This document shows positions 7,495-15,155 of a stretch of DNA of 51,870 nt, piece by piece. Origin of the DNA: Rhodospirillaceae bacterium LM-1 (GTDB lineage: Bacteria > Pseudomonadota > Alphaproteobacteria > Rhodospirillales > WMHbin7); NCBI GenBank assembly GCA_902725215.1, contig CACUVI010000028.1, positions 1 to 51,870 on the forward strand, written 5' to 3'. The translations under genes and the position numbers were made by a program. The first letter of the stretch is position 1. Each line of letters begins with the position of its first letter. The notes beneath the pieces are model-generated. The model was not told where the DNA came from. It ran no database searches and saw only the letters and a program-made list of their open reading frames with translations.

Positions 7495-7755
7495 TTATTC
7501 GGCAAGTCCGGTGTCTTGGGCCAGCCGTTTGCGCAGAACGCGGTCGCGCTTCAGATGCCATTCACGGCTCATCGCTTCTTGGCGTGTCTCGAAGCGTTCG
7601 GCGTAAAGCAGGCTCCACTGGCGCCCTCGTGTTGACTTGGCACCGGTTCCGGCATTGTGCTGGGCAAAGCGCCGCTCCAGATCAATGGTCCAACCGACAT
7701 AGGTTCGGAAGCCATGCTTGTCTTTACAGCCGAGAACGTAAACGAAGCAGGACAC
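7495..7755 (-). CDS. GIY-YIG nuclease-like protein (UPF0213/YhbQ type), antisense cassette
   Basis: An 86-residue single-domain GIY-YIG protein. FVYVLGC and TYVGWTIDLERRFAQHN hold the two short motifs, followed by the family's conserved GAKSTRGR, EAMSREW and LKRD. It starts at GTG 7755 with GGGAG eight bases upstream on the minus strand. UPF0213 proteins are stand-alone members whose substrates are poorly defined. It lies antisense in the late operon between the terminase and gpW-like genes, its stop 2 bp from the terminase stop. This suggests independent insertion and expression; a homing nuclease-like role next to terminase is possible but unproven. Confidence 0.9.
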   Translation of the reverse strand: MSCFVYVLGCKDKHGFRTYVGWTIDLERRFAQHNAGTGAKSTRGRQWSLLYAERFETRQEAMSREWHLKRDRVLRKRLAQDTGLAE

Positions 7756-7843
7756 GGATTTACTCCCGGCTTATGTGCCGTCCGTTACCGTAACTGTGAA
7801 GACCATCAAAATTCAACTGGCCAGAATCTAGCGGAAATCATTC

Positions 7844-8053
7844 ATGACCCTCGATGACCTCAAAGCCGAGCGCGAGCGCGTGTTTGCCCGGCGCAATTCT
7901 CTGGTCAGCCGGGTCAGTGTCGGCGAGCGCAGCGTCCAGTATGATCTGGCCCAGGCCGACAAGGTGCTGGCCGATCTGGATCGGCGCATCGCTTCCCAGG
8001 AACGAAGTGGCCCGCGCCGTCGCATTCTGGTTTCGGCCAGCAAAGGCTTGTGA
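7844..8053 (+). CDS. Head-tail joining protein, gpW-like
   Basis: A 69-residue protein matching lambda gpW in size and pattern: an N-terminal helix (LDDLKAERERVFARR), a short strand region with VSVGERSVQYD, a second helix (LAQADKVLADLDRRIA) and a basic tail (GPRRRILV). gpW fills the portal channel after packaging and is needed for tail attachment. It sits directly before the portal gene, the lambda order, and its stop overlaps the portal start (TGATG). Confidence 0.75.
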   Translation: MTLDDLKAERERVFARRNSLVSRVSVGERSVQYDLAQADKVLADLDRRIASQERSGPRRRILVSASKGL

Positions 8054-9519
8054 TGCTGACGTCCATCCGTCGGCGCGTCGGCGCATTTATTGGCGGCTTC
8101 TCTGGGGGCTTCGAGGCGGGCCAGGCCAACCGGCGGCTGAAAGCCTTCCTGCCGTCGCGGGCCCATCTCAACACCCTGATCGCCGCCTCGGGATCGGATA
8201 TCACGGCGCGTGCCCGCTATCTGATCCGCAACAACGGTTACGCCGCCAACGCCATCGAAAGCTGGGCGGGCAATGTGGTGGGGGCTGGCATCAAGCCCTC
8301 GTCGCTGGTCGCAGATGCGAAACTCAAAGCGGCGATCCAGAAACTCTGGCTGGCCTGGACCGACGAATCCGATGCCGAGGGCTTTGCCGATTTCTACGGC
8401 CTGCAGCGCCGCGCTGCCCGCGAGGTCTTCATCGCAGGCGAAGTGTTCTTCCGCTTTCGGCCACGCTGGCCCGAGGATGGGCTTTCCGTGCCGCTGCAAT
8501 TGCAGATGATCCCCTCCGAGATGCTGCCACTGTCTCGCAACGAGACGCTGCCGTCCGGAAATATAATCCGTCAGGGCATCGAGTTCGACCGCATCGGACG
8601 ACGTGTGGCCTATCACTTTCTGAAGCGCCATCCAGGCGACATCACCGATCCTGGGGTTGCCGGCGAGACGGTGCGGGTGCCAGCCAGCGAGATCATCCAT
8701 ATCATCGATCCGGTGGATGCCGGTCAGTTGCGCGGCGTCTCGCGCTTTGCTCCCGCCATCGTCAAGCTGTTTCTTCTGGATCAGTACGACGATGCGGAAC
8801 TGGATCGCAAGAAGGTGGCGGCCATGTATGCGCTGTTCGTCACCACGCCAGCACCCGGCGAGCCCTTCGACATGGCGGAAGAAACCGGTGCCGACGGCGA
8901 ACGCAACATGGATGTTCAGCCCGGCCAGGTGGTGATGCTGGAACCCGGCGAGGAAATCCAGACCTCGGCCCCCGCCGATGTCGGCGGCAGTTACGAGCCC
9001 TTCCAGTACCGCACACTTTTGCAGGTGTCGGCGGCATTGGGCGTGCCCTACGCGTACCTGTCCAACGACATGCTGAAGGCCAATTATTCGAACTCGCGGC
9101 TGGCGCTGCTGGAATTTCGCCGCCGGGTCGAGGCCTGGCAGCATTCGGTGCTGGTCTATCAGATGTGCCGTGCGGTCTGGCTGCGCTGGATGGATGCAGC
9201 CGTTCTGTCAGGTGCCTTGTCCATTCCCGGTTTTGAGACCATGCGGGCGGATTGTCTCGCCTGTTCCTGGCTGCCGCCGCGCTTCGATTGGGTCGATCCC
9301 CTGAAGGACGCCCGGTCCGAGATCGAACAGATCGATGCAGGGCTCAAAAGCCGCAGCCAGGCCATCGCCGAGCGGGGCTATGACGCCGAACAGGTGGATG
9401 CCGAGATCGCCACTGACAAGGCCCGCGAGAAATCCCTGGGCCTCGTCTTCGGCAAACAACCCACGATCCTTCCCGATCCGGCCATCGCCGTTCCTGAAGA
9501 CCCGGCTGCCATAGCTTAA
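8053..9519 (+). CDS. Phage portal protein, lambda B family
   Basis: A 488-residue protein starting at ATG 8053 inside a TGATG overlap. Hallmarks of the lambda-type portal are ARYLIRNNGYAANAIESWAGNVVGAGI near the N-terminus, FRFRPRWPEDGLSVPLQLQMIPSEML in the middle, and VSAALGVPYAYLSNDMLKANYSNSRLALLEFRR. The dodecameric portal forms the DNA entry vertex and docks terminase, then the joining proteins. Length and gene order are normal. Confidence 0.93.
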   Translation: MLTSIRRRVGAFIGGFSGGFEAGQANRRLKAFLPSRAHLNTLIAASGSDITARARYLIRNNGYAANAIESWAGNVVGAGIKPSSLVADAKLKAAIQKLWLAWTDESDAEGFADFYGLQRRAAREVFIAGEVFFRFRPRWPEDGLSVPLQLQMIPSEMLPLSRNETLPSGNIIRQGIEFDRIGRRVAYHFLKRHPGDITDPGVAGETVRVPASEIIHIIDPVDAGQLRGVSRFAPAIVKLFLLDQYDDAELDRKKVAAMYALFVTTPAPGEPFDMAEETGADGERNMDVQPGQVVMLEPGEEIQTSAPADVGGSYEPFQYRTLLQVSAALGVPYAYLSNDMLKANYSNSRLALLEFRRRVEAWQHSVLVYQMCRAVWLRWMDAAVLSGALSIPGFETMRADCLACSWLPPRFDWVDPLKDARSEIEQIDAGLKSRSQAIAERGYDAEQVDAEIATDKAREKSLGLVFGKQPTILPDPAIAVPEDPAAIA

Positions 9520-9527
9520 GGATGCTC

Positions 9528-10760
9528 ATGACCGATCTTCCCCATATTGCGGCGCGGCTGTTTGCCACGCCACTGCTGATGGCGCGCCCCAAGCTGGACG
9601 TGATCCTGAATGTCCTCGGCCCCCGGCTGAATGGCGCGCCCCTGGAGGAACTGCCGCCCCTTCCCTCAAGGGACATTGAGATCACCGAGAGCGGCATTGC
9701 CATTATTCCCGTCACCGGCACCCTGGTGGCAAGGTCCAGTTATCTGGCGGCGGCCAGCGGGCTGATGTCCTATTCCGACATCGGCGACGCTATTGAGAGC
9801 GCCGCCACCGACCCGAGGGTGCGGGGCCTGCTGCTCGACATTGATTCTCCGGGCGGGGAAGTCGGCGGGCTGTTCGATCTGGCGGACCGCATCATCGCCA
9901 TCCGCGAGCAAACCGGCAAGCCAATCTGGGCGGTGGCCAACGAGGCGGCCCTCTCGGCGGCCTATGCCATCGCCTGCGCTGGAGATGTGCTGATCGTCAC
10001 CCAGACCGGCGAGATAGGGTCTATCGGCGTGGTTGCCGTCCATGTCGATGAAAGCAATGCCGACCGGCAGGCTGGCATGGCCTGGAGCTTCATCCATGCC
10101 GGAGAAAAGAAGACCGACGGCAATCCGCATGAGCCGCTGTCGGCCCAGGCGCGCGCCGACATCCAGGCCGATGTCGATCAGCTTTATGAGCGGTTTGTTT
10201 CCCTGGTTGCCTTCAGGCGGAAACTGACTCCCGACGCCGTGCGCGCCACCGAGGCCGCCGTCTATCGCGGCGTTCTTGCCGTGCAGGCCGGTCTGGCAGA
10301 TCGCGTCGGCACGCTGCGCCAGGCGGTCCATGACTTGGCCGAGCAGTTGAACCGCAAACCCATGACCCGCGGCAAGGCCGCGCAACCCTCCCTCATCCGA
10401 AAGGAACCCGCCATGCAAAGCGACACTGAAACCGAACCGCTGCCCGAGAAGGAAGACGCCCAGCCGACAATCCCGCCCGCCGCCCCGTCGCCTGATCCGC
10501 TGGCCCTGGCCGAACAGAAATTGCGGGCCGAATATGCCGAGCTGGCTGGTGTTGCCGCCCAGGCTGGCCGTCTTGGCATCAAAATCGATGTGGCCGAAGC
10601 CCTGAGCAAGGGGATCAAGCCAGACGCCCTGAGAAACTCGGTTTTGAAGGAACTGGCCGAGCGTTCGGATGCCACTGCTTTGGTCGCCACGGCCCCCATC
10701 AAGCCCGCTGGCGAAAGCCCCATCGTCAAGCGCGCCCGCGAAGCCGCGTCCAAGTCATAA
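9528..10760 (+). CDS. S49 (SppA/ClpP-fold) prohead protease with C-terminal scaffold domain
   Basis: A 410-residue protein. ATG 9528 is preferred over ATG 9522 because AAGGA is then properly spaced. The protease half (about 55-270) has PVTGTLV, LLLDIDSPGGEVGG and the nucleophile-helix region AALSAAYAIACAGD, then GEIGSIGVV. The C-terminal ~115 residues are acidic and helical, as in phage scaffold proteins. This is the lambda C/Nu3 arrangement: the protease processes capsid components during prohead maturation and the C-terminal part scaffolds shell assembly. A nested in-frame start for the scaffold is listed separately. Confidence 0.9.
   Translation: MTDLPHIAARLFATPLLMARPKLDVILNVLGPRLNGAPLEELPPLPSRDIEITESGIAIIPVTGTLVARSSYLAAASGLMSYSDIGDAIESAATDPRVRGLLLDIDSPGGEVGGLFDLADRIIAIREQTGKPIWAVANEAALSAAYAIACAGDVLIVTQTGEIGSIGVVAVHVDESNADRQAGMAWSFIHAGEKKTDGNPHEPLSAQARADIQADVDQLYERFVSLVAFRRKLTPDAVRATEAAVYRGVLAVQAGLADRVGTLRQAVHDLAEQLNRKPMTRGKAAQPSLIRKEPAMQSDTETEPLPEKEDAQPTIPPAAPSPDPLALAEQKLRAEYAELAGVAAQAGRLGIKIDVAEALSKGIKPDALRNSVLKELAERSDATALVATAPIKPAGESPIVKRAREAASKS
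10413..10760 (+). CDS. Nested capsid scaffold from an internal in-frame start
   Basis: ATG 10413, in frame with the S49 protease, is preceded by AAAGGAA seven bases upstream, a much better ribosome-binding site than most starts here. It would give a 115-residue protein equal to the protease C-terminus: acidic start (MQSDTETEPLPEKEDAQP), then LAEQKLRAEYAELAGVAAQAGRLGI helices. In lambda, Nu3 scaffold is made in just this way from within gene C. The internal site strongly suggests the same design. Confidence 0.7.
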   Translation: MQSDTETEPLPEKEDAQPTIPPAAPSPDPLALAEQKLRAEYAELAGVAAQAGRLGIKIDVAEALSKGIKPDALRNSVLKELAERSDATALVATAPIKPAGESPIVKRAREAASKS

Positions 10761-10776
10761 ATCAGGGAGATAACCG

Positions 10777-11166
10777 ATGCCCGTTCTTATTGCCCCGTCC
10801 ACCCTGGGTGATCTGCTCAAATTTGAACTCAACGCCAGTTTCAACCGCGAGGCCGTGACCCTCAAGGCTGGATCCATCTATCCGCTGGGCGCTGTCCTGG
10901 GACGGATCACCGCTTCCGGCAAATACCGCCTCTCGCCCGCTGCTGAAGTTGTTGGCGACGAAGGAGCCGAGGTCGCAGTCGCCGTTCTGTTGGAAGCGGT
11001 CAATGCCACGGCAAGCGATGCCACCGGCCTGATCGCGGCGCGTGGCCCGGTTATCCTGTCCGAGGGAGCACTCGTCTTCGACGCTTCCGTCGATCAGCCA
11101 GCAGAGCAGAACGCCAAGACGGCGCAGCTGGCAGCAATCGGCCTCGTCGCCCGCGCCACAGTCTAA
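10777..11166 (+). CDS. Capsid decoration protein (lambda D-like)
   Basis: A 129-residue protein with AGGGAGATAACC upstream of ATG 10777. It shows the head-decoration (HDPD) pattern: an N-terminal strand region, then AGSIYPLGAVLGRIT, a repeated strand pattern with AVAVLLEAVNAT, and RGPVILSEGALVFD. Such proteins bind as trimers at the capsid threefold sites and stabilise the expanded shell. It is located between scaffold and major capsid genes as in lambda. Confidence 0.88.
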   Translation: MPVLIAPSTLGDLLKFELNASFNREAVTLKAGSIYPLGAVLGRITASGKYRLSPAAEVVGDEGAEVAVAVLLEAVNATASDATGLIAARGPVILSEGALVFDASVDQPAEQNAKTAQLAAIGLVARATV

Positions 11167-11190
11167 TTTTCCCTCCACGGAGATTCCAAC

Positions 11191-12213
11191 ATGACCGTTA
11201 TCGCCAATCCCTTCGATGCGGGCGGCTATTCGCTCGCCGAGATGACCCAGGCCATCAATATCCTGCCCAACATCTATACCCGGCTCGGGCAGATGGGCCT
11301 GTTCCGCTTTGAGGGCATCACCCAACGCTCATCCATCATCGAACAGGCGGAAGGTGTTTTGAATCTGCTGCCCACGGTGCCGTTGGGTGGCCCCGCCACC
11401 GTCGCCAACCGCGACACCAAGTCGATGCGCTCCTTCACCATTCCCTGGATTCCACATGACGATGTGGTGACGCCCCAGGATATTCAAGGCGTGCGGGGCT
11501 TTGGCGTCGCCGATGCTGCCGATCCTTTGGCCACGGTGATGGAACGCAAGCTCACCCGCATGCGGGCCAAGCACGCGCAGACCCGCGAATATATGGAGAT
11601 CAATGCGCTCAAGGGTATCGTCAAGGACGGGGCTGGCTCCACGCTTTACAACTACTTCACGGAATTCGGGCTTCAGCAGCAGGCGGTGGACTTCGTGCTG
11701 GGCACCGCCACCACCAATATCCAGGCCAAAATCCGCGATGTGCTGCGCAAGGTGGAGACCGAGCTTAAGGGCGAAACCATGACCGGCGTTCTGGCCATGG
11801 TCTCGCCCGAGTTCTTCGATAAATTGATCGGACACGCCAAGGCCGAGGACGCCTACAAATACTTCTCCTCGACCGGCGCCCAGCCGCTTCGTGAGGATAC
11901 ACGCCGCCGCTTCCCCTTCGCGGGCATCCTGTTCGAGGAATATAACGCCACCGTCACCCTCTCGACCGGTGCCACCGAAACCCTGATCCCGGCGGGTGAA
12001 GGCATCGCCTTCCCCATGGGCACCATGGACACCTTCGTGACCTTTGGCGCTCCCGCCAATCTGATCGAGACGGTCAATACCGTGGGCCTGCCCATGTATG
12101 CCCGCCAGATCGCCCGCAATGACGGCAGCGCCATCGACGTCAAGACCGAGGCCTCGATCCTGCCGGTCAACAAGCGCCCGCGCCTGGCGGTACGCATTCA
12201 TAGCTCCAATTAA
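11191..12213 (+). CDS. Major capsid protein, lambda gpE family
   Basis: A 340-residue protein, the usual gpE length, with a good ribosome-binding site (CGGAGAT). Family signatures are the N-terminal FDAGGYSLAEMTQAINILPNI (in part), then QRSSIIEQ, the segment IPHDDVVTPQDIQGVRGFG, and a C-terminal QIARNDGSAIDVKTEASILPVNKRP. It forms the icosahedral shell. Immediately downstream is the head-tail joining gene. Confidence 0.95.
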   Translation: MTVIANPFDAGGYSLAEMTQAINILPNIYTRLGQMGLFRFEGITQRSSIIEQAEGVLNLLPTVPLGGPATVANRDTKSMRSFTIPWIPHDDVVTPQDIQGVRGFGVADAADPLATVMERKLTRMRAKHAQTREYMEINALKGIVKDGAGSTLYNYFTEFGLQQQAVDFVLGTATTNIQAKIRDVLRKVETELKGETMTGVLAMVSPEFFDKLIGHAKAEDAYKYFSSTGAQPLREDTRRRFPFAGILFEEYNATVTLSTGATETLIPAGEGIAFPMGTMDTFVTFGAPANLIETVNTVGLPMYARQIARNDGSAIDVKTEASILPVNKRPRLAVRIHSSN

Positions 12214-12215
12214 GC

Positions 12216-12530
12216 ATGAACGCCTTCGTAGCCGCCATCGACGATCTTTTCGCCAATCCCGACATCGCCAGAACGGTTCTTTACCGCTCCAGCGGGGTTG
12301 GCGATGGGGTTGCGGTGCGGGTGATTGCCCGCCGTCCGGACCGCGAGGTCGCGTTCGGCGACATCGCTGTGCAGACCAGCACAGCCTTGTTCGAGGTGCG
12401 GGTGGCGGAGGTTGCGAATCCAGCCGAGGGCGACAGCATCACGCTGGACGGCGAAACCTTCATCGTTCAAGGCGAACCGGAGCGTGATGCCGATCGGCTT
12501 ATCTGGTTGCTGGACACGAGGCCGGCATGA
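12216..12530 (+). CDS. Head-tail joining protein (gpFII-like position)
   Basis: A 104-residue beta-rich protein starting 2 bp after the capsid stop, with the pattern GDGVAVRVIARRPDREVAFGD, VAEVANPAEGDSITLDGETFIVQGEPERD. This matches small head-tail connector proteins that occupy the lambda FII position. It overlaps the DUF6441 gene by 4 bp (ATGA). Confidence 0.75.
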   Translation: MNAFVAAIDDLFANPDIARTVLYRSSGVGDGVAVRVIARRPDREVAFGDIAVQTSTALFEVRVAEVANPAEGDSITLDGETFIVQGEPERDADRLIWLLDTRPA

Positions 12531-13177
12531 GGTTGGAAGCCGCCCTCGAAGGTGACCTCAAGCGTTTTCTGGCCGATGAATTGAAGGCTGGCGAGGCGGC
12601 GGTAACGGCGGGTATCCGGGAAGCGACCGAAGGGCTTAAGCTGGACCTGCGCCAGCAGATCGTCGGTGCCGGTCTCGGCCAGCGCCTCGCCAATACCTGG
12701 CGAGCCGAGGTCTATCCCAAGGGCCAGAAAAGCCTGCAGGCCGCCGGGTTCATCTACAGCAAGGCGCCTGGCATCGTGCGGGCTTACGATGAAGGCGCTG
12801 TCATCCGCTCGAAAAACGGCACCTGGCTGGCCATTCCGACCCTTGCCGCTGGTAAATACGGCGACGGGCGACAGAAGATGACGCCCGGCCTGTGGGAGCG
12901 CATGCATGGCGCGCGGTTGAAGTTCGTTTATCGCCGCCGGGGGCCATCGCTGCTGGTGGCCGAGAATCAGCGTGCCCGCACCGGCAAGCGGGGCGGCTTC
13001 GCCAAGGCCAGCACCTCGGCCCTCAAATCCGGGCGTGGCTTGGCTTCGGTGCCGATGTTTATCCTGGTGCCGCAGGTGTCGGTTCGAAAACGCCTCGACG
13101 TGGATGGGGCCGCCAACAAATGGCTCGCCGCCCTGCCGGGGCTGGTGGCGAGGAATTGGCGGGAACCAACCGGTTAA
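12527..13177 (+). CDS. DUF6441 family phage protein (tail-completion/connector region)
   Basis: A 216-residue protein. It has the characteristic AGFIYSKAPGIVRAYDEGAVIR, GTWLAIPT and RLKFVYRRRGPSLLVA motifs of DUF6441, a family found in alphaproteobacterial siphoviruses in the position of lambda Z or HK97 gp10-like proteins. It probably helps complete the neck or tail end. Its stop overlaps the stop of the antisense YafQ toxin by a few bases (13174-13177). Confidence 0.8.
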   Translation: MRLEAALEGDLKRFLADELKAGEAAVTAGIREATEGLKLDLRQQIVGAGLGQRLANTWRAEVYPKGQKSLQAAGFIYSKAPGIVRAYDEGAVIRSKNGTWLAIPTLAAGKYGDGRQKMTPGLWERMHGARLKFVYRRRGPSLLVAENQRARTGKRGGFAKASTSALKSGRGLASVPMFILVPQVSVRKRLDVDGAANKWLAALPGLVARNWREPTG

Positions 13178-13443
13178 TCGAACAGATCTGAATGTGTTCC
13201 GGTGCGGACAAGGGTCACGCTTTCCTCGTCCTCGTCCCAGATGAGCAACCAATCGGGCTCAATATGGCATTCCCAACAGGGAGTCCAATCACCAGACAGT
13301 CGATGTGGCCTGTGCCGGAATTCGAGAGGCTCTTTGGCAACAATCTTATCGATGATGCGTTCGAGCTTGGCCGGATCCTTGCCGCGCTTCGCGGCCCGTT
13401 TCATATCTTTCTTGAACAGCGTTGAAACAAGCAGTTCACGCAT
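13174..13443 (-). CDS. yafQ: YafQ-family mRNA interferase toxin
   Basis: An 89-residue RelE-superfamily toxin with the YafQ signature: FKKDMKRAAKRGKD near the N-terminus, HRLSGDWTPCWECHIEPDWLLIW and the C-terminal RTGTHSDLF. The His and Asp residues of the ECHIEPDW and GTHSDLF motifs correspond to the YafQ active site, which cuts mRNA on the ribosome. Its ATG overlaps the antitoxin stop by 8 bp, so translation is coupled. It lies antisense to the late operon between DUF6441 and the tail terminator. It may stabilise the prophage or act as an abortive defence; both are inference. Confidence 0.92.
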   Translation of the reverse strand: MRELLVSTLFKKDMKRAAKRGKDPAKLERIIDKIVAKEPLEFRHRPHRLSGDWTPCWECHIEPDWLLIWDEDEESVTLVRTGTHSDLFD

Positions 13444-13699
13444 CTTTGAATTCAGCCATCAGGTCCTTGACGCTGGCGTATTTGGTCAGCCCTTGGCGCG
13501 CCTTCGCCTGGCGGATCGCCTCGCGGGTTTCGGCATTGGGAATCCTCACCTCGAAGGGCAGGCCATGATGCATGGTCACCTGCCTGTAGAACAGGGTGAT
13601 GGCTTCGGTTGGCGACAAGCCGAGCGCTGAGAAAACCTCCTCGGCCTCATGCTTGAGGTCAGGCTCGACGCGGGCGCGGATCATTTCGGATTTAGACAT
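13436..13699 (-). CDS. dinJ: RelB/DinJ-family antitoxin
   Basis: An 87-residue protein. ATG 13699 is chosen because AAGGAGA lies a few bases upstream on the minus strand. The N-terminus is a ribbon-helix-helix unit (MIRARVEPDLKHEAEEVFSALG, LSPTEAITLFYRQV) that would bind the operator. The C-terminal tail (residues 50-87, LPFEVRIPNAETREAI onward) would wrap the toxin. It precedes and overlaps yafQ. Autorepression through the palindrome at 13723-13744 is likely. Confidence 0.92.
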   Translation of the reverse strand: MSKSEMIRARVEPDLKHEAEEVFSALGLSPTEAITLFYRQVTMHHGLPFEVRIPNAETREAIRQAKARQGLTKYASVKDLMAEFKDA

Positions 13700-13721
13700 G
13701 CCTGATCTCCTTGACCTTTTC

Positions 13722-13750
13722 TTTGTATCACAAATGGGACACAATCTCAA
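13722..13750 (-). promoter_or_regulatory. Promoter and operator of the dinJ-yafQ module
   Basis: On the minus strand TTGAGA (13750-13745) is followed after exactly 17 bases by TACAAA (13727-13722), a good sigma70-type promoter. An imperfect palindrome, TTGTATC (13723-13729) and GACACAA (13738-13744), six of seven positions matching, spans the spacer. This is the arrangement expected for a self-repressing antitoxin. The -35 box includes the ATG of the tail-terminator gene on the other strand. Confidence 0.65.
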
Positions 13751-14178
13751 TGCCCACCCGCCGTGAACAAGTGCTGGCGGCATTATTCCAGCAAATTCAG
13801 TCGATTCCAGCCGCCATGGTCAAGCGCGAGGAGCCGGTGCCGGAGAAGGTGCCTGCCGGAGGGCTGGTGATCTTAAGGGACGGCGATCCAGGCGGGCCCG
13901 AGGTGCTGCTCTCGCCGGTCACCTATCTCTGGCAGCACCAAGCCGAGATTGAGGTGGTGGTCCAGCGGCCCGCACCTGAAGCCGCCGTTGCGCTCGACGC
14001 CCTCATGGGCGAACTGGGAGCCGCCCTGTCCGCCGACCGCACATTGGGCGGTCTGGTCGACTGGGTCGAATGGTCGGCCCCTCAGACTCGTGACCTGGCC
14101 ATCGACGGCACCGCCGGTCTCAAGGGCGCCGTGGTGACTGTCACGCTTCATTACGCCAGCTCCGATCCGCTTCGTTAA
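13750..14178 (+). CDS. Tail terminator / minor tail protein (gpU-like)
   Basis: A 142-residue protein starting at ATG 13750. It has the shape of tail terminators: an N-terminal helix TRREQVLAALFQQIQSI, a beta segment (EVLLSPVTYLWQHQAEIEVVVQ), a helix (AAVALDALMGELGAALS) and strands with GAVVTVTLHY. In lambda, gpU caps the tail tube to stop growth and joins the head. Its ribosome-binding site lies within the toxin-antitoxin operator, so occupancy of that site could affect its transcript or its expression. Confidence 0.75.
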   Translation: MPTRREQVLAALFQQIQSIPAAMVKREEPVPEKVPAGGLVILRDGDPGGPEVLLSPVTYLWQHQAEIEVVVQRPAPEAAVALDALMGELGAALSADRTLGGLVDWVEWSAPQTRDLAIDGTAGLKGAVVTVTLHYASSDPLR

Positions 14179-14216
14179 GCGGCCAGCAATCAGCTTTCAG
14201 CAAGGAGCATCAAATC

Positions 14217-15155
14217 ATGGCTCGTGCCTATGGCGCGAACGCCCTCTTTTTGGCTGCGTTCGAAACCACCTATGGCGTTGCCCCCGTCTCGGGCTTCGTC
14301 AAGTTCCCCTTCGTCTCGTCGTCCTTGGGCTCCGAACAGGGCCTGATCGACAGCGATATCCTGGGCCAGGGGCGCGACCCTGCCGCCCCATCGCGCGACG
14401 TCATCAAGGTCGAGGGCGACGTGGTGGCGCCGGTCGATCTGCGCTATTTCGGGAACTGGCTGAAGGCATTGTTGGGAGCGCCCGCTACGGCGGGAACCGG
14501 TCCTTACAACCATGTCTATGGCTCGGGCGCCATGTCGCTGCCCAGTCTTACTGTCGAGATCGGCATGCCGGAAGTGCCGGCCTTCTTCCTGATTGGCGGC
14601 GTGCGCCTTAATTCCCTGCAGATGAATTTCCAGCGCTCAGGCCATGCCAACGCCACCTTCAACGCCATCGGCCAAGGCGAGATCAAGAACAACACCTCTC
14701 AAGGCGGCACCCCGGTCACCATGGCCTTCAAGCGGTTCGGCCAGTTCCAGGGGCAGGTGAAGCTGGATGGCACGCCGCTCGCCAACCTGACCGGGGCCAA
14801 TTTCACCTATACGAACAATCTGGAGCGCATCGAGACCATCCGCTCGGACGGCAAGATCGACGGCGCCGATCCCACCATCGCTGGCCTCACCGGTTCCATC
14901 GAGGTCCGCTTTGCCGACACGGCGCTGTTGGACAAGGCGACCTCGGGCGATCCGGTGGCTTTGGAATTCGCCTATGTGATTTCGGCGGCGGAGAAATTGG
15001 TCATCGAGGCCCACGAGGTCTATCTGCCCAAGCCCAAACGGGCGATTTCCGGTCCTGGTGGTGTACAGGCCGGCTTCGACTGGCGCGCCGCCAACAACAC
15101 CGTCGCCGGTCGGATGATGACCGTGACGCTGACCAATGATGTGGAGGTTTATTGA
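14217..15155 (+). CDS. Phage tail tube protein (gpV-like)
   Basis: A 312-residue protein with AGGAG upstream of ATG 14217. It begins ARAYGANALFLAAFETTYGVAP and continues with strand-rich sequence (DLRYFGNWLKALLG, GGVRLNSLQMNFQRSGHANATFNAIGQGE, FTYTNNLERIETIRSDGKIDG). This is the pattern of phage tail tube proteins in alphaproteobacterial siphoviruses. It polymerises into the tube. The position between the terminator and the G/T chaperones is standard. Confidence 0.88.
   Translation: MARAYGANALFLAAFETTYGVAPVSGFVKFPFVSSSLGSEQGLIDSDILGQGRDPAAPSRDVIKVEGDVVAPVDLRYFGNWLKALLGAPATAGTGPYNHVYGSGAMSLPSLTVEIGMPEVPAFFLIGGVRLNSLQMNFQRSGHANATFNAIGQGEIKNNTSQGGTPVTMAFKRFGQFQGQVKLDGTPLANLTGANFTYTNNLERIETIRSDGKIDGADPTIAGLTGSIEVRFADTALLDKATSGDPVALEFAYVISAAEKLVIEAHEVYLPKPKRAISGPGGVQAGFDWRAANNTVAGRMMTVTLTNDVEVY

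Noticed and set aside
7828-9144. 438-codon minus-strand frame opposite the portal gene
   Set aside because: His/Gly/Arg-rich shadow composition without motifs; the plus strand has an unambiguous portal protein.
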